64,000 nt of DNA, taken from positions 1 to 64,000 of the forward strand of contig JAVRON010000125.1 in NCBI GenBank assembly GCA_032162705.1. Reading direction: 5' to 3'. The position numbers were made by a program, and so were the translations under genes. The stretch comes from QHXN01 sp032162705 (GTDB lineage: Bacteria; Acidobacteriota; Blastocatellia; Pyrinomonadales; Pyrinomonadaceae). This document shows positions 34,719-43,473 of this stretch, piece by piece; the first letter of the stretch is position 1; every line of letters starts with the position of its first letter. The notes beneath the pieces were generated by a model. That model ran no database searches and was not told the origin of the DNA. It saw nothing but the letters and a program-made list of their open reading frames with translations.

Positions 34719-35728
34719 ATTCCTCCGTCAGCCGAAAGCATTCCGTAGCGACGCGCGGCGCTCGTTTGCTTGCGCCGCTTACGCCACTCGAAGAGCGAGT
34801 GAGGCGTGATGAGACGAAGAGCTACGCGCGCGAGCGCACGTGTGGAATGAGTGCCGCGCAAAGACCGGCGCAGGAATTTGAGCGCAGCCCGTTTGTCGCC
34901 GAGTCGCAGGAGGTCTTCCGCGCCCGCGAAGTTGAGCGCGCGTTGGAAACGTTCCAGCTCGTCCGCGCGCAAGTTCAGTTGAGCGGCGGCGTTACGCTGT
35001 GCTTCGAGCCGCGCCTCGATCATCCAGACGAAGTCGCGGCTGGCGTTCGTGCCGTGGCGACGCCACGCCGAGAGCACGCGCGGGTCGAAGGCGAACTCAC
35101 CTTCGGCGCTCAGGCGCAGGTAAAGCTCGTAGTCTTCGAGTCGCGCTCGCTCGTTCCAACCGTGCCGCTCGATTGCCGCGCGCCGGTACATCACGGTCGG
35201 ACTCATCGGCGCGTAAGTCTCTTCGAGCAGCATCGCGCGCGCGTCGCCGTCAGCGTAAGCTGCCCAGTCAAGCGTGCAGTCGAAGACTGCGCCGCACTCG
35301 TCCAAGAGAAGAGCGTGGCCGTAGGCGAGCACCGCTCGGACGCGTCTTTCCAGGAGCGCGACGCGTGCGGCGAGAAAGTCTGGCAGCCAGAGGTCGTCCG
35401 AGCCGAGGTACGCAAAGTAACACCCGCTTGTTCTGCCAAGTCCCTCGTTGAGCGTGACGCACAAACCGCGATTCTCGCGCGCGACAAGCTCGCAGGGGAA
35501 GGGGCATTCGTCGAGGACGCGTCCGATGATCTGCGGCGAGCCGTCGCGCGAGCCGTCGTCGATAACGAGCAGATGCGCGGGCGCGTGCGTCTGTCTGAAG
35601 ATTGAGCGCAGCGCCGCCTCGATGAATGGCGCGTGATTGTGCGACGGCACGACGACTGAGACGCGCGTCGTGTCGCCTGAATCTTGCCGCGCTTCGACTG
35701 AACCTTGAGAAGAGTTCTGTCCGTCCAT
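34661..35728 (-). CDS. Family 2 glycosyltransferase
   Basis: 355 residues. GT-A domain: VSVVVPSHNHAPFIEAAL at the start, LLVIDDGSRDGSP, LGSDDLWLPDFL for the metal site and EDYELYLRLS. The C-terminal third is basic and helical. The final ~19 residues (HMDGQDEQDEQDKE) are encoded by the adjacent repeat, so the repeat has entered or extended the coding end. The ATG at 35728 avoids overlap with the divergent gene at 35766. A TTG at 35773 would overlap it. Confidence 0.86.
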   Translation of the reverse strand: MDGQNSSQGSVEARQDSGDTTRVSVVVPSHNHAPFIEAALRSIFRQTHAPAHLLVIDDGSRDGSPQIIGRVLDECPFPCELVARENRGLCVTLNEGLGRTSGCYFAYLGSDDLWLPDFLAARVALLERRVRAVLAYGHALLLDECGAVFDCTLDWAAYADGDARAMLLEETYAPMSPTVMYRRAAIERHGWNERARLEDYELYLRLSAEGEFAFDPRVLSAWRRHGTNASRDFVWMIEARLEAQRNAAAQLNLRADELERFQRALNFAGAEDLLRLGDKRAALKFLRRSLRGTHSTRALARVALRLITPHSLFEWRKRRKQTSAARRYGMLSADGGIIHMDGQDEQDEQDKEIGI

Positions 35729-35765
35729 CAGTTCAGCGCCGGTTCGCGCCCGGCTTCGATTCGAG

Positions 35766-36839
35766 ATGAGCAAAAAGGTCGTACTCCTGGGCCCGCATCC
35801 ACCGCCTTACGGCGGGGTATCAATTTACACCAGCACGCTCTTCGCGCACCTCAAAAACCGTGGCCTGCATCTATGGACGTACGGCGACGAAGAGGTGCGC
35901 GCTCCCGGCGTCCACTTCATGAAGGACAAGCGACGCGAGCTTGTCCCACTGCTGATTCGCGAAGGGCGCGCCGCACGCATAGCCGACTGCACACACTTCC
36001 TCTTCGAGTACCCGAGCGCGCTCGTGCCCGTCTGGCTCGCTCTCAAGCGCCTGCTCGGGTTCGAGTGGGTAAAGATTCTCCATGACGGGTCGCTCCCCTC
36101 GCGCTACAAGAATTTCACGCGCGCGCGCCGCATCCTCTTCCGGCTCGCTGCATTCGGCGTCACGGAGTTCGTCGCCGTCAGCGAAGAACTTGAGCGCTGG
36201 CTCAGAGATGAAGTGCGCGTCCCTTCAAAAGTCACACTCGTCAGGAGCCTCCTCCCCGTCACGCACGCGGGCGCATCCATGCAACTGCCCGCTGAGATGG
36301 AAGCGTCCCTCGTCGATTACATGCGGCGCGAAAAACGCGTCTGCTCCATCGGCGCTTTCATCCCGGACTACGGCTTTCTGCACGTGGCCGAATCAGTCGA
36401 GCGCGTGCGGCAAGAGACTGGACAAGACCTCGGACTCGTCCTTCTTGACGGAGACTTCGCCGCTGATGCCGCCTATCGCGAAGAGGTCTTGCGCGGACGG
36501 GACTGGATTACCGTGCTCCGAAACGTCGCGCACTCGCACGTCTTCCAGATTCTACGTCGGAGCGATGCGTTTGTGCGCGGCTTCCGCGCGGAAAGCTACG
36601 GCCTGTCGCGCGTCGAAGCGATCTGGTGCGGGCTGCCCGTCGTGGCGACGCGCGCGGGCGAGACGCGCGGCATGCTGCTCTACGACTTTGGCGACGTGGA
36701 CTGTCTCTGCGCGCAACTAAAGCACGCGCTCTCAGGCGAACACGCGCGCGCGACAGAAGAGTGGGCCGCCCTCTACCTGCGCGAGGCAGAAGAGAACCTC
36801 GCGGCCATCACCGAGAAGCTCGGTGTTGGTGAAAGCTAG
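35766..36839 (+). CDS. GT4-type glycosyltransferase
   Basis: 357 residues. Opens VVLLGPHPPPYGGVSIYTSTLFAHL, the glycine-rich N-terminal loop of GT-B enzymes. It ends with FRAESYGLSRVEAIWCGLPVVATRAGETRG, the donor-site E-x7-E-like region. Only 37 bases separate it from the divergent glycosyltransferase start, leaving little room for promoters. It is likely cytoplasmic and acts on the lipid-linked glycan. Confidence 0.85.
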   Translation: MSKKVVLLGPHPPPYGGVSIYTSTLFAHLKNRGLHLWTYGDEEVRAPGVHFMKDKRRELVPLLIREGRAARIADCTHFLFEYPSALVPVWLALKRLLGFEWVKILHDGSLPSRYKNFTRARRILFRLAAFGVTEFVAVSEELERWLRDEVRVPSKVTLVRSLLPVTHAGASMQLPAEMEASLVDYMRREKRVCSIGAFIPDYGFLHVAESVERVRQETGQDLGLVLLDGDFAADAAYREEVLRGRDWITVLRNVAHSHVFQILRRSDAFVRGFRAESYGLSRVEAIWCGLPVVATRAGETRGMLLYDFGDVDCLCAQLKHALSGEHARATEEWAALYLREAEENLAAITEKLGVGES

Positions 36840-36860
36840 AGCGTTTCGCTGGATAGCAGC

Positions 36861-36960
36861 GAGGCCGCAAGCCCGACCGTGAGGGAGGGCGTCTCAACTT
36901 TCTCCGGGCGAATCTTGATGAACGCTGTACGCGCTCTCTCACGGTCGGGCTTGCGGCCTC
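36861..36960. terminator. 27-bp inverted repeat between convergent genes
   Basis: GAGGCCGCAAGCCCGACCGTGAGGGAG (36861-36887) pairs with 36934-36960 with one mismatch and a 46-nt spacer. It lies between the plus-strand glycosyltransferase and the minus-strand GT39-like gene. A bidirectional transcription stop is a reasonable guess, though there are no T tracts. The arm has no heptamer period, unlike most repeats here. Confidence 0.6.
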
Positions 36961-37003
36961 ACGTTCTACTCCCATCCACGGGCCACCCCACGCGTCGAAT
37001 GCT

Positions 37004-38395
37004 TTAACTCTCCTGCCGCAGTCTTCTCTCAGCCCACATCCGCCGTGCGGCGAGCCGGACGTGATAAAGCGCAGCCGCCGCGATGACGAAAAAGAAGTAG
37101 TGGACGGCAAGGACGTAGCGATACTCTGTGTGGAGCGCCGACTGCACGCAGAGATAGTAGAGTGGGACTGCGAGCAGAGCGGCGAGCGCACGCCGGCGAC
37201 GAGCACGCGCGAGGATGAAGAGGCCGAGTAAGTAGAGCGGCAGGAAGACCGCCGTGATGAAGAGCTTCTGCACGGCGCGCACAATGATGCGAGGGCCCCG
37301 CGTCCACCCTTCGGAGACTTCGGCTGTCGAGGCGAGCGGCGTCCTCTCAAGTCGCAGCATCGAAGCGGCGCGCCGCAGCATCACGCACGCGAACCATAAT
37401 GGGTGCGCGCCTACGACTGCGAGCGCACGCTTTGTCCGCGCGTGGTCGCGCTCGATGCCGTCGGGGCTGAAGAGCGACAAAGCGTATTCGGGCCGCCCTC
37501 CCTCCTCGGCCTCCATCCGTGTGAGTTCGATGTCGGTGTCCGGCAGTCCGAACCTGCGTTCGGGGTCATAGTCCGCGATGCCCTCGACGAGCGTCTGTCC
37601 CGCGCCGAGCGAGATGGGAATGAAGTGGCCGAAGACGACGGCGTTACGCAAAGTCAGCGGCGCGATTGTGAGAACAGCACCGAAGACGAGCGCCAACGCC
37701 GGTCGCAGGCGTCCCCCACGCGCGAAGAGGAAAGGCACGAGCAGAACGAGGAAGGGCGCAAGCAGCAGCGCGTTTGCCCTCAGCCAGCACGACACGCCGA
37801 CGAGCGCGCCCGCGGCGAGCGCCTTGAGTATGTCATGACCCTTACACGCACGCAGGAGCAGATACACGGCGAGTAAGACGGGCACGACCGCGAGCGTGTC
37901 CGGCAGAAGCAGCACGGAGTTCCAGCAGAATTGCGGCGCGAGTGCCACGAGCGTCCCCGCGATCACACCGACGCCGAACGTGAACAATTCCGCCGCGATA
38001 AGAAAGACGAGTGCCGCCGCCAGCGAGTCGCAGACGATCTGAAAAATCTGCACCGCCCCGTCCTCGTAGCCGAAGACTTTGTAGGCGAGCGCAAGCACCG
38101 CGGGGTAGCCGGGCGGATGGCCGAGCAAGTCTGGGTCATTCGTCTGCGAGGCGGGGTCGAAAAGGGAGGCCGCGCCGTTGCGGCCCAGCAGTCGCGCGAG
38201 GTGCTTGTAGTTCTCTGTGACCGCGGTCTGCACTTTCCCGGTCTCGAACCGCACGTCTCTCCAGCAGAGAAGACGAATGCCGAGCGCCGCGACGAACACG
38301 AGCACGAAGGCGACGGCTCTCCGGCGCATCTCCTTCGAGCGATCTTGCGAAGAGTCGCCTTCAGAATCCATCGTGCACGGCGCGGGAGTTTCCAT
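37004..38395 (-). CDS. GT39/ArnT-like membrane glycosyltransferase
   Basis: 463 residues with about ten to twelve membrane helices. The first external loop has DPDLLGHPPGYPAVLALAYKVFG, a PMT/GT39-type region, and there are RNAVVFGHFIPISLGAGQ and a YRYVLAVHYFF motif. Such enzymes transfer sugars from polyprenyl phosphates on the periplasmic face. ATG start at 38395. The acidic N terminus lies before the first helix. The acceptor is unknown. Confidence 0.82.
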   Translation of the reverse strand: METPAPCTMDSEGDSSQDRSKEMRRRAVAFVLVFVAALGIRLLCWRDVRFETGKVQTAVTENYKHLARLLGRNGAASLFDPASQTNDPDLLGHPPGYPAVLALAYKVFGYEDGAVQIFQIVCDSLAAALVFLIAAELFTFGVGVIAGTLVALAPQFCWNSVLLLPDTLAVVPVLLAVYLLLRACKGHDILKALAAGALVGVSCWLRANALLLAPFLVLLVPFLFARGGRLRPALALVFGAVLTIAPLTLRNAVVFGHFIPISLGAGQTLVEGIADYDPERRFGLPDTDIELTRMEAEEGGRPEYALSLFSPDGIERDHARTKRALAVVGAHPLWFACVMLRRAASMLRLERTPLASTAEVSEGWTRGPRIIVRAVQKLFITAVFLPLYLLGLFILARARRRRALAALLAVPLYYLCVQSALHTEYRYVLAVHYFFFVIAAAALYHVRLAARRMWAERRLRQES

Positions 38396-38409
38396 ACTCA
38401 GCTCTCGTT

Positions 38410-38503
38410 TCAGTCTCGACCCTCGTTGAATTTCAACTCTTGTTAACTTTCAACTCTGATTGAATTACGGCTCTTGTTAAATTTCGACTCTCGTTGAATT
38501 CTG
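38410..38503. repeat. Degenerate ~19-nt tandem repeat, CTCTYGTTRAATTT
   Basis: Five imperfect copies of a CTC(T/G)(T/C)GTTGAATTTC-like unit lie in the divergent gap 38396-38667. There is no obvious inverted partner. The remainder of that gap shows no gene. Promoters for both flanking genes must lie here, but I cannot place them with confidence. Confidence 0.5.
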
Positions 38504-38667
38504 ATTTGCAGGCGCGCCCGTTATTATACAAACATACTCCCGCTTTCGTTCACGGCCTTGGGGTGCTGCTTGAAATCCATCTCAAAGAGTTGGTAGCCAT
38601 CATATGCAGGTGTTATTCTGCCCCCTTCTAACCGAAGCCTCATGCTAGACGGAAGGAAGTAACGGCC

Positions 38668-39792
38668 TTGAAGCGAATCACACAATCTGCACTACTTCTC
38701 TTAGCTCTCATGTCTACCTCTTCGCTCTGCTTTGCTCAAACGGGCAAGACATCCGACGAGCTACCGCCTCCTCCTGCACCTGCGGTTGAGTACAACGATA
38801 GCGCGTGGAAGGTATTCACCTCGCCGGAGGGCGGCTTCTCCATCAAGATGATTGGGACTCCGCAGCCTATGACGAAGGATATTGACTCGCCATTCGGGAA
38901 ACTTTCTCTTCACGGCTACGCCACAGAGACGCACGCGGGCGGCTATCTCGTCGCTTACAACGACTTCCCCAAGTATTCGGAGTCGCCTGAGTTTATCAAG
39001 GCTTTACTCGACGGCGGGCGTGATTCGCTGCTGTCGAGCGACAAGAACAGGAAGTTGTTAAGCGAGAAGGAAGTCACCCTCGTCGGGCATGTCGGGCGCG
39101 AAGTGCTGGTAGATGACGGAAAGTTTGTGACAAGGGTGAGGATGTTCCTCGTTAAAGGACGCCTTTACCAGATAGTGCTCGTGACACCACTTAACGTTAC
39201 CTTCAAGACGGGACGCTCAAGTCCCAATCCTGATGAGCGGACTGCCTTCTACGAGGAAATCTCAAAGAGTTTCTTTGACTCTTTCAAGCTGATTCCTGCC
39301 AGTGGCTCTGAAGTACAGCCGACGCCAGACAACCCGCTTTCCGTCATCGCCCCTGTAGAGCAAGCCCCAAAGGCGATACCTGCTGAGCCACAGACAGAGG
39401 GTGAAGTTGACAGGCTGCTCAAGAGCCTGCGCGAGAAGGGCGAGTTGGTAATTGGCGTTTGTGAAGAGGGAGCGAAATGCCAGCCCTTGCCCGACATAGA
39501 GGGTGTCAATGTTAAGGACAAGGGTACAGTAGTAACTATCAAGGTAATTAACAAACCGCAGCCTGCGTATCCCCCGATTGCGAAGGCCGCACGCGCTCAG
39601 GGCACGGTGACTGTTCAGTTAGTGGTTGATGAAGAGGGTCAGGTGATTGCCGCACAGGCAATCAGCGGACACCCGCTGCTGCAAGCCGCTGCCGTCAAAG
39701 CCGCGCGTGAGATACGCTTCTCACCCATTCTGCTCGGCACAAAGCCGGTGAAGGTGTCCGGCGTCATCACGTACCACTTCGTATTGCAATAG
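38668..39792 (+). CDS. TonB C-terminal domain protein, secreted
   Basis: 374 residues starting at TTG, with GGAAGGAAG upstream. Signal peptide residues 1-23 (LLLLALMSTSSLCFA). A middle domain of unknown family (VFTSPEGGFSIKMIGTP, FKLIPASG) is followed by a TonB C-terminal domain at ~285-374 with KPQPAYPPIAKAARAQGTV, VDEEGQVIAAQAISGHPLLQAAAVKAARE and a YHFVLQ end. Unlike classical TonB it lacks a membrane anchor and Pro-rich spacer, so energy transduction is doubtful. It forms a pair with the next gene, whose C terminus is nearly identical in pattern. Confidence 0.85.
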   Translation: MKRITQSALLLLALMSTSSLCFAQTGKTSDELPPPPAPAVEYNDSAWKVFTSPEGGFSIKMIGTPQPMTKDIDSPFGKLSLHGYATETHAGGYLVAYNDFPKYSESPEFIKALLDGGRDSLLSSDKNRKLLSEKEVTLVGHVGREVLVDDGKFVTRVRMFLVKGRLYQIVLVTPLNVTFKTGRSSPNPDERTAFYEEISKSFFDSFKLIPASGSEVQPTPDNPLSVIAPVEQAPKAIPAEPQTEGEVDRLLKSLREKGELVIGVCEEGAKCQPLPDIEGVNVKDKGTVVTIKVINKPQPAYPPIAKAARAQGTVTVQLVVDEEGQVIAAQAISGHPLLQAAAVKAAREIRFSPILLGTKPVKVSGVITYHFVLQ

Positions 39793-39802
39793 AAGGAAGA
39801 GA

Positions 39803-41113
39803 ATGAAACATCTCGCGCGCTATTTTCAGTCGTTAGCATTGCTGATAATCCTCTTCGGCTCGGTGCAGGCTGAAAGTGTGCTTTCTCCCGAAGGGAAGAC
39901 GGCATTGGTAAGCGGGGCGCAGGGGAAGATACAGCTTTGGGATTTGGCAGCCGGTAGAGTGATTCGTGTCTTCAGCGGGCACACGGGTTCTGTAACCGCG
40001 CTGGCCTTCTCACCCGACGCTAAGACGTTCCTCTCAGGCGGTGAGGACGGAACAGTTAGGTTGTGGGATATAGATAAAGGCGTCGAAGTTTGGGGAATCA
40101 ATTACGAGGGCGACAGGCGCTACCCGCTCTTCCGCCAGTACGGCAACGACATTCAGTACGTCGCCTTCATGCCTGACGGCAAGCAAGTGCTGATGGCGCA
40201 GCGTGACGGCACGATAAAGCTGTTGGACTCTCAAACGGGCAAAGATGTAAGAGCCTTCAAGACTGCGAAGGAATTTCTTTGGACGGCAAGCCTGTCCCCG
40301 AACGGCAAGACTGTTGTAACGACTAGCACCGCGAGAAACAGTTGGACTATTCACCTGTGGAACGTGGCGACGGGCGATGAAGTGTTGAGATTCAACGACA
40401 CATCTACCGCCTCCAGCGCGGCTCTGCTACCTGACGGGAAGAGGCTGTTGTCCGGCGGCAACCATTCTTTGAGGCTGTGGGACGTTGCCACAGGAAAGTT
40501 GCTTCAAACCTTATCCAATCCGACTCTCATTGCTTCCATCAGTCTCTCGCCTGACGGGAAAGTTGCTTTAGTGGGTGCAGCCTACAAAGGCAACGGCGTG
40601 ATAACTAAGTGGGACATGACTTCGGGGAAAATAGCCGGACACCTCACGAGACATACCTCAGACGTGTCGGAGATTTCATTCTCTGCGGATTCAACAACTG
40701 CCTTATCCGCTGGGTACGATAACGCCCTCATCGTGTGGGACGTGGCAAAGGGCACAATCCTTCATAAGTTCAACGAAGGAAGCGCATCATTGGCAGATGA
40801 TGATGCCCCCAATTCAAAGCCGAATATGAATGTCATGGGCGGCGGCGGCGTCCTTGACGGCTTGGTCATCAGCAAACCTGCCCCCGTATACCCGCAGGAA
40901 GTTCATGAAAGGGTGTCCGGCCAAGTCGTAGTCGTAGTGCAGGTTGTCGTTGATGAAACTGGCAGAGTGATTTCGGCTAAGGCTGTGAGCGGGCATCCAC
41001 TTCTGCAAGCTTCCGCCGTCGCAGCGGCGCGTAAAGCAGTCTTTGCTCCAACACTTTTAAGCGGCAAGCCCGTTAAAGTAGCAGGCGTGCTCACTTACAA
41101 GTTTACGCCGTAG
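39803..41113 (+). CDS. WD40-repeat protein with C-terminal TonB domain
   Basis: 436 residues with a signal peptide (residues ~1-24). Six to seven WD40 blades span ~28-335: GKIQLWDLAAGRVIRVFSGH, FLSGGEDGTVRLWDIDKG, LLSGGNHSLRLWDVATGKLLQTL, NALIVWDVAKG. A TonB C-terminal domain follows (~350-436, KPAPVYPQEVHERVSGQ, AVSGHPLLQASAVAAARKAVF). It starts 10 bases after the preceding TonB-domain gene with AGAAGGAAG in the gap, so they are co-expressed. A propeller joined to a TonB domain is unusual. Periplasmic scaffolding or ligand sensing is a guess. Confidence 0.88.
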   Translation: MKHLARYFQSLALLIILFGSVQAESVLSPEGKTALVSGAQGKIQLWDLAAGRVIRVFSGHTGSVTALAFSPDAKTFLSGGEDGTVRLWDIDKGVEVWGINYEGDRRYPLFRQYGNDIQYVAFMPDGKQVLMAQRDGTIKLLDSQTGKDVRAFKTAKEFLWTASLSPNGKTVVTTSTARNSWTIHLWNVATGDEVLRFNDTSTASSAALLPDGKRLLSGGNHSLRLWDVATGKLLQTLSNPTLIASISLSPDGKVALVGAAYKGNGVITKWDMTSGKIAGHLTRHTSDVSEISFSADSTTALSAGYDNALIVWDVAKGTILHKFNEGSASLADDDAPNSKPNMNVMGGGGVLDGLVISKPAPVYPQEVHERVSGQVVVVVQVVVDETGRVISAKAVSGHPLLQASAVAAARKAVFAPTLLSGKPVKVAGVLTYKFTP

Positions 41114-41514
41114 AGGTTCGGCACAACATCATCACTGATGCGCCGCTTCACGCTGTGGGGCGGCTCTCTTCGTCTCTGGCATACCGCACTAACCCCGTAC
41201 CCCGTAAAGACACTTTCGCCCCCGTCAGTGGAGTTTTGTAGCACCCCCGGTAGAGAGGGCACACTCGCAGTTGACATCCCTTTCTGTGTGGTTTGGGGTT
41301 CCTGGAATAGCTATGCCGCTCGCCCAGCTTGGAAGTGTACTCGTGCCCTGATAATGCCAGTGGTTTTGTGGTGAACGTGTCCATGATGAGTGCTATGTTT
41401 GTGTTGGTATTGGAAGTCGAACGCTGATACTAGAATGAGACGGCACACGCTTGCCGCAACTGATTTATAATCTTTCTTCGGGGCAGCAAGTCTACGATTC
41501 TGAACATCCAAGCT
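41114..41514. other. Intergenic stretch without a gene
   Basis: No convincing coding signal on either strand. A TATAAT at 41466-41471 could be the -10 of a promoter for the next gene, but I see no good -35 at the right spacing. Confidence 0.4.
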
Positions 41515-41565
41515 CCGGCTGCTCTCCGGCCTGCGGTTCGGCTCACAGCGCCGGAGAGCAGCCGG
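41515..41565. promoter_or_regulatory. 16-bp perfect hairpin in the leader of the bitopic protein gene
   Basis: CCGGCTGCTCTCCGGC (41515-41530) pairs perfectly with 41550-41565 around a 19-nt loop, about 34 bases upstream of the next start codon. If the TATAAT at 41466 is used, it lies in the 5' leader and could act as an attenuator or stabiliser. No T tract follows. Confidence 0.45.
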
Positions 41566-41598
41566 TAGCCGGGCCCAACCGGAGGCGTTTATTTCAGG

Positions 41599-42471
41599 AT
41601 GAGAATAAAAGACCCACAGCAAACCTTTCTGGCCGACGAAGAGTTGACGCTTGTCGCAACCAGCGAAGAGGCGACGCTCATCGCGCCGCGCTTCGACGAC
41701 GAAGATACAGTGCTTGCGCGCCCTGTCGTGCCGCTCGGAGAGACGCGGACGGATGAAGCGTCGGCGGCTGGATTGCCCGCGTCTTCTTACACGCGAATGC
41801 CGTCTGCTGCGCCGCGCCGTCCGCGGATGCTCGCGCTCGTGCTCGTCTCGGTGCTCGCGGGCGGCCTGCTCGGCGGCGTTGCGCTCTATCTCTACCAGAA
41901 TCACTCGCGCGGGAACGACGCGCCCGCGGACTCTGCGCGACAGCCGGAGCCTTCCCTGCCCGCGTCGCCGCACCCTTCGCCCGCGCCCACGACCGAAGCC
42001 GTGAACGCGCCGCCGCCCGCCGCTCCCAACGCCCAAGTGGAAGACCCGGCAGCGAATACGCCGGTGAACACCTCTGAGGCCGACGTATCCAACTCCGACG
42101 CCAAAGAGACAGACACCGGCACAGCGGGCGACGCCGAACGCGTCCCCGCCGACGCAACGCGCAATGAATCGGACGAGGGCTTGCGCGTCGGCACCCCGAA
42201 GCGCGGCAAGAAGGGCGAACACGACGCAGAGATTGAGCAACCGCGCCGCCCCGCCAACAAAGAGGGTGATGGGAGGCAACTCTCACGCAATGACGCCGCC
42301 CCTGACGGGCGCGAAGCCTCCGACCGGCGCGGAGCCTCCGACCGGCGCGAAGCGCGACGCGTCGATACCATCTTCTATCGCCCGCGCCGCACCACACGCC
42401 GCGACTCCACTCGCCGCGAAACGGCAGGCGACGCCGACCGTCTCCGCAGAATCTTCGAGGGACAACCCTGA
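41599..42471 (+). CDS. Hypothetical bitopic membrane protein, Pro/Ala-rich
   Basis: 290 residues. Acidic N-terminal region (1-75), a single membrane helix at ~76-98 (MLALVLVSVLAGGLLGGVALYLY), then a long low-complexity Pro/Ala/Glu/Arg-rich tail with short duplications (DGREASDRRGASDRREA). N-in orientation would put the tail in the periplasm. I do not recognise a domain. GGAGG lies about 14 bases from the ATG. Confidence 0.65.
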   Translation: MRIKDPQQTFLADEELTLVATSEEATLIAPRFDDEDTVLARPVVPLGETRTDEASAAGLPASSYTRMPSAAPRRPRMLALVLVSVLAGGLLGGVALYLYQNHSRGNDAPADSARQPEPSLPASPHPSPAPTTEAVNAPPPAAPNAQVEDPAANTPVNTSEADVSNSDAKETDTGTAGDAERVPADATRNESDEGLRVGTPKRGKKGEHDAEIEQPRRPANKEGDGRQLSRNDAAPDGREASDRRGASDRREARRVDTIFYRPRRTTRRDSTRRETAGDADRLRRIFEGQP

Positions 42472-42473
42472 CG

Positions 42474-42564
42474 GAGTGATAAGTGATAAGTGATGAGAAA
42501 GACAAGAAGCCGTTTTCTTTCTTATCACTCATCACTCATCACTTATCACTTATCACTCATCACT
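42474..42564. repeat. GTGATAA/GTGATGA inverted repeat
   Basis: Arms of GTGATAA/GTGATGA (42476-42495) and a longer right arm to 42564 surround AAAGACAAGAAGCCGTTTTC, a core shared with the 21.0-kb copy. Confidence 0.85.
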
Positions 42565-42611
42565 CCCCGAATCGTTTCCTTCCCTTCATCTTTTAACCTA
42601 AACTTTACGGC

Positions 42612-43382
42612 GTGAAGCGCGAGCGCGTGGACAGGCTTTTGGTGGAGCGGGGTCTCGCACCCACGCGGACGCGTGCGCAGGCGCTCGTGATGGCGGGGCG
42701 TGTGCTCGTCGGCGAGCGGCGTGTCGAGAAGGCTTCGGAGTCTTTCCCGCCGGACGCTCCTTTGCGCGTGCGCGGAGACGAAGACCCCGCGTCGCGCTAC
42801 GTCGGGCGCGGCGGCCTCAAGCTTGAGAAGGCTCTGCTGGAGTTCCGAATAGACCCCAGGGGCTTCGTGTGTCTCGACGTGGGAGCCTCGACGGGCGGCT
42901 TCACGGACTGCCTGCTCCAGCACGGCGCGAGCCGCGTCGTCGCGCTTGACGTGGGGCACAACCAGATCGACTGGAGCCTTCGCACGGACGTGCGCGTCGA
43001 GGTGCGCGAGGGCGTGAACGCGCGTAACCTCAGGGCGGAAGACTTCCGAGAGCGTTTCGACATGGTGACGATGGACGTGTCGTTCATCTCGGCGACGAAA
43101 ATCCTGCCCGCGCTCGTGCCGCTCTTAAAGGAGGGCGGGCGCGTCGTCGTCCTCGTCAAGCCGCAGTTCGAGGTCGGCAGGGGCGAGGTTGGCAAGGGCG
43201 GTGTGGTGCGCGACCCCGCACAGCACGCGCGCGTCGTCGAAGAGGTCAACACCGCGGCGCGCTCGCTCGGTCTCGCCGTACGCGGCGTCACCGACTCGCC
43301 CATCACCGGCGCGGACGGCAACCGCGAATTCCTCGCCCTCTACGAACAGACGCGCACGACGCGGTCTGACAGTCCACTTTGA
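42612..43382 (+). CDS. tlyA: TlyA-family rRNA methyltransferase/hemolysin-like protein
   Basis: 256 residues with a GTG start. N-terminal S4 RNA-binding domain (ERVDRLLVERGLAPTRTRAQALVMAGRV), then an FtsJ-like SAM domain with YVGRGGLKLEKAL, CLDVGASTGGFTDCLLQ, ALDVGHNQIDWSLR and MDVSFISATKILPAL. TlyA enzymes 2'-O-methylate rRNA (C1409/C1920 in mycobacteria). The family commonly lies near nadK, as here. Confidence 0.93.
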   Translation: MKRERVDRLLVERGLAPTRTRAQALVMAGRVLVGERRVEKASESFPPDAPLRVRGDEDPASRYVGRGGLKLEKALLEFRIDPRGFVCLDVGASTGGFTDCLLQHGASRVVALDVGHNQIDWSLRTDVRVEVREGVNARNLRAEDFRERFDMVTMDVSFISATKILPALVPLLKEGGRVVVLVKPQFEVGRGEVGKGGVVRDPAQHARVVEEVNTAARSLGLAVRGVTDSPITGADGNREFLALYEQTRTTRSDSPL

Positions 43383-43473
43383 AGGCTGGCGAATTTAAGC
43401 AAGAAGAGTGAAGATCAGCGAGTTGATTCGGGGAAGGGTGAAGGCTGACGAGTTGGTCGAGAAGGCTTAACGG

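Noticed and set aside
38668..41113. Classical TonB energy transducers
   Set aside because: Both proteins have cleavable-type signals and lack the membrane anchor plus Pro-rich spacer.
41138..41374. Small plus-strand open frame after the WD40-TonB gene
   Set aside because: No ribosome site, no recognisable motif and no support from codon pattern.
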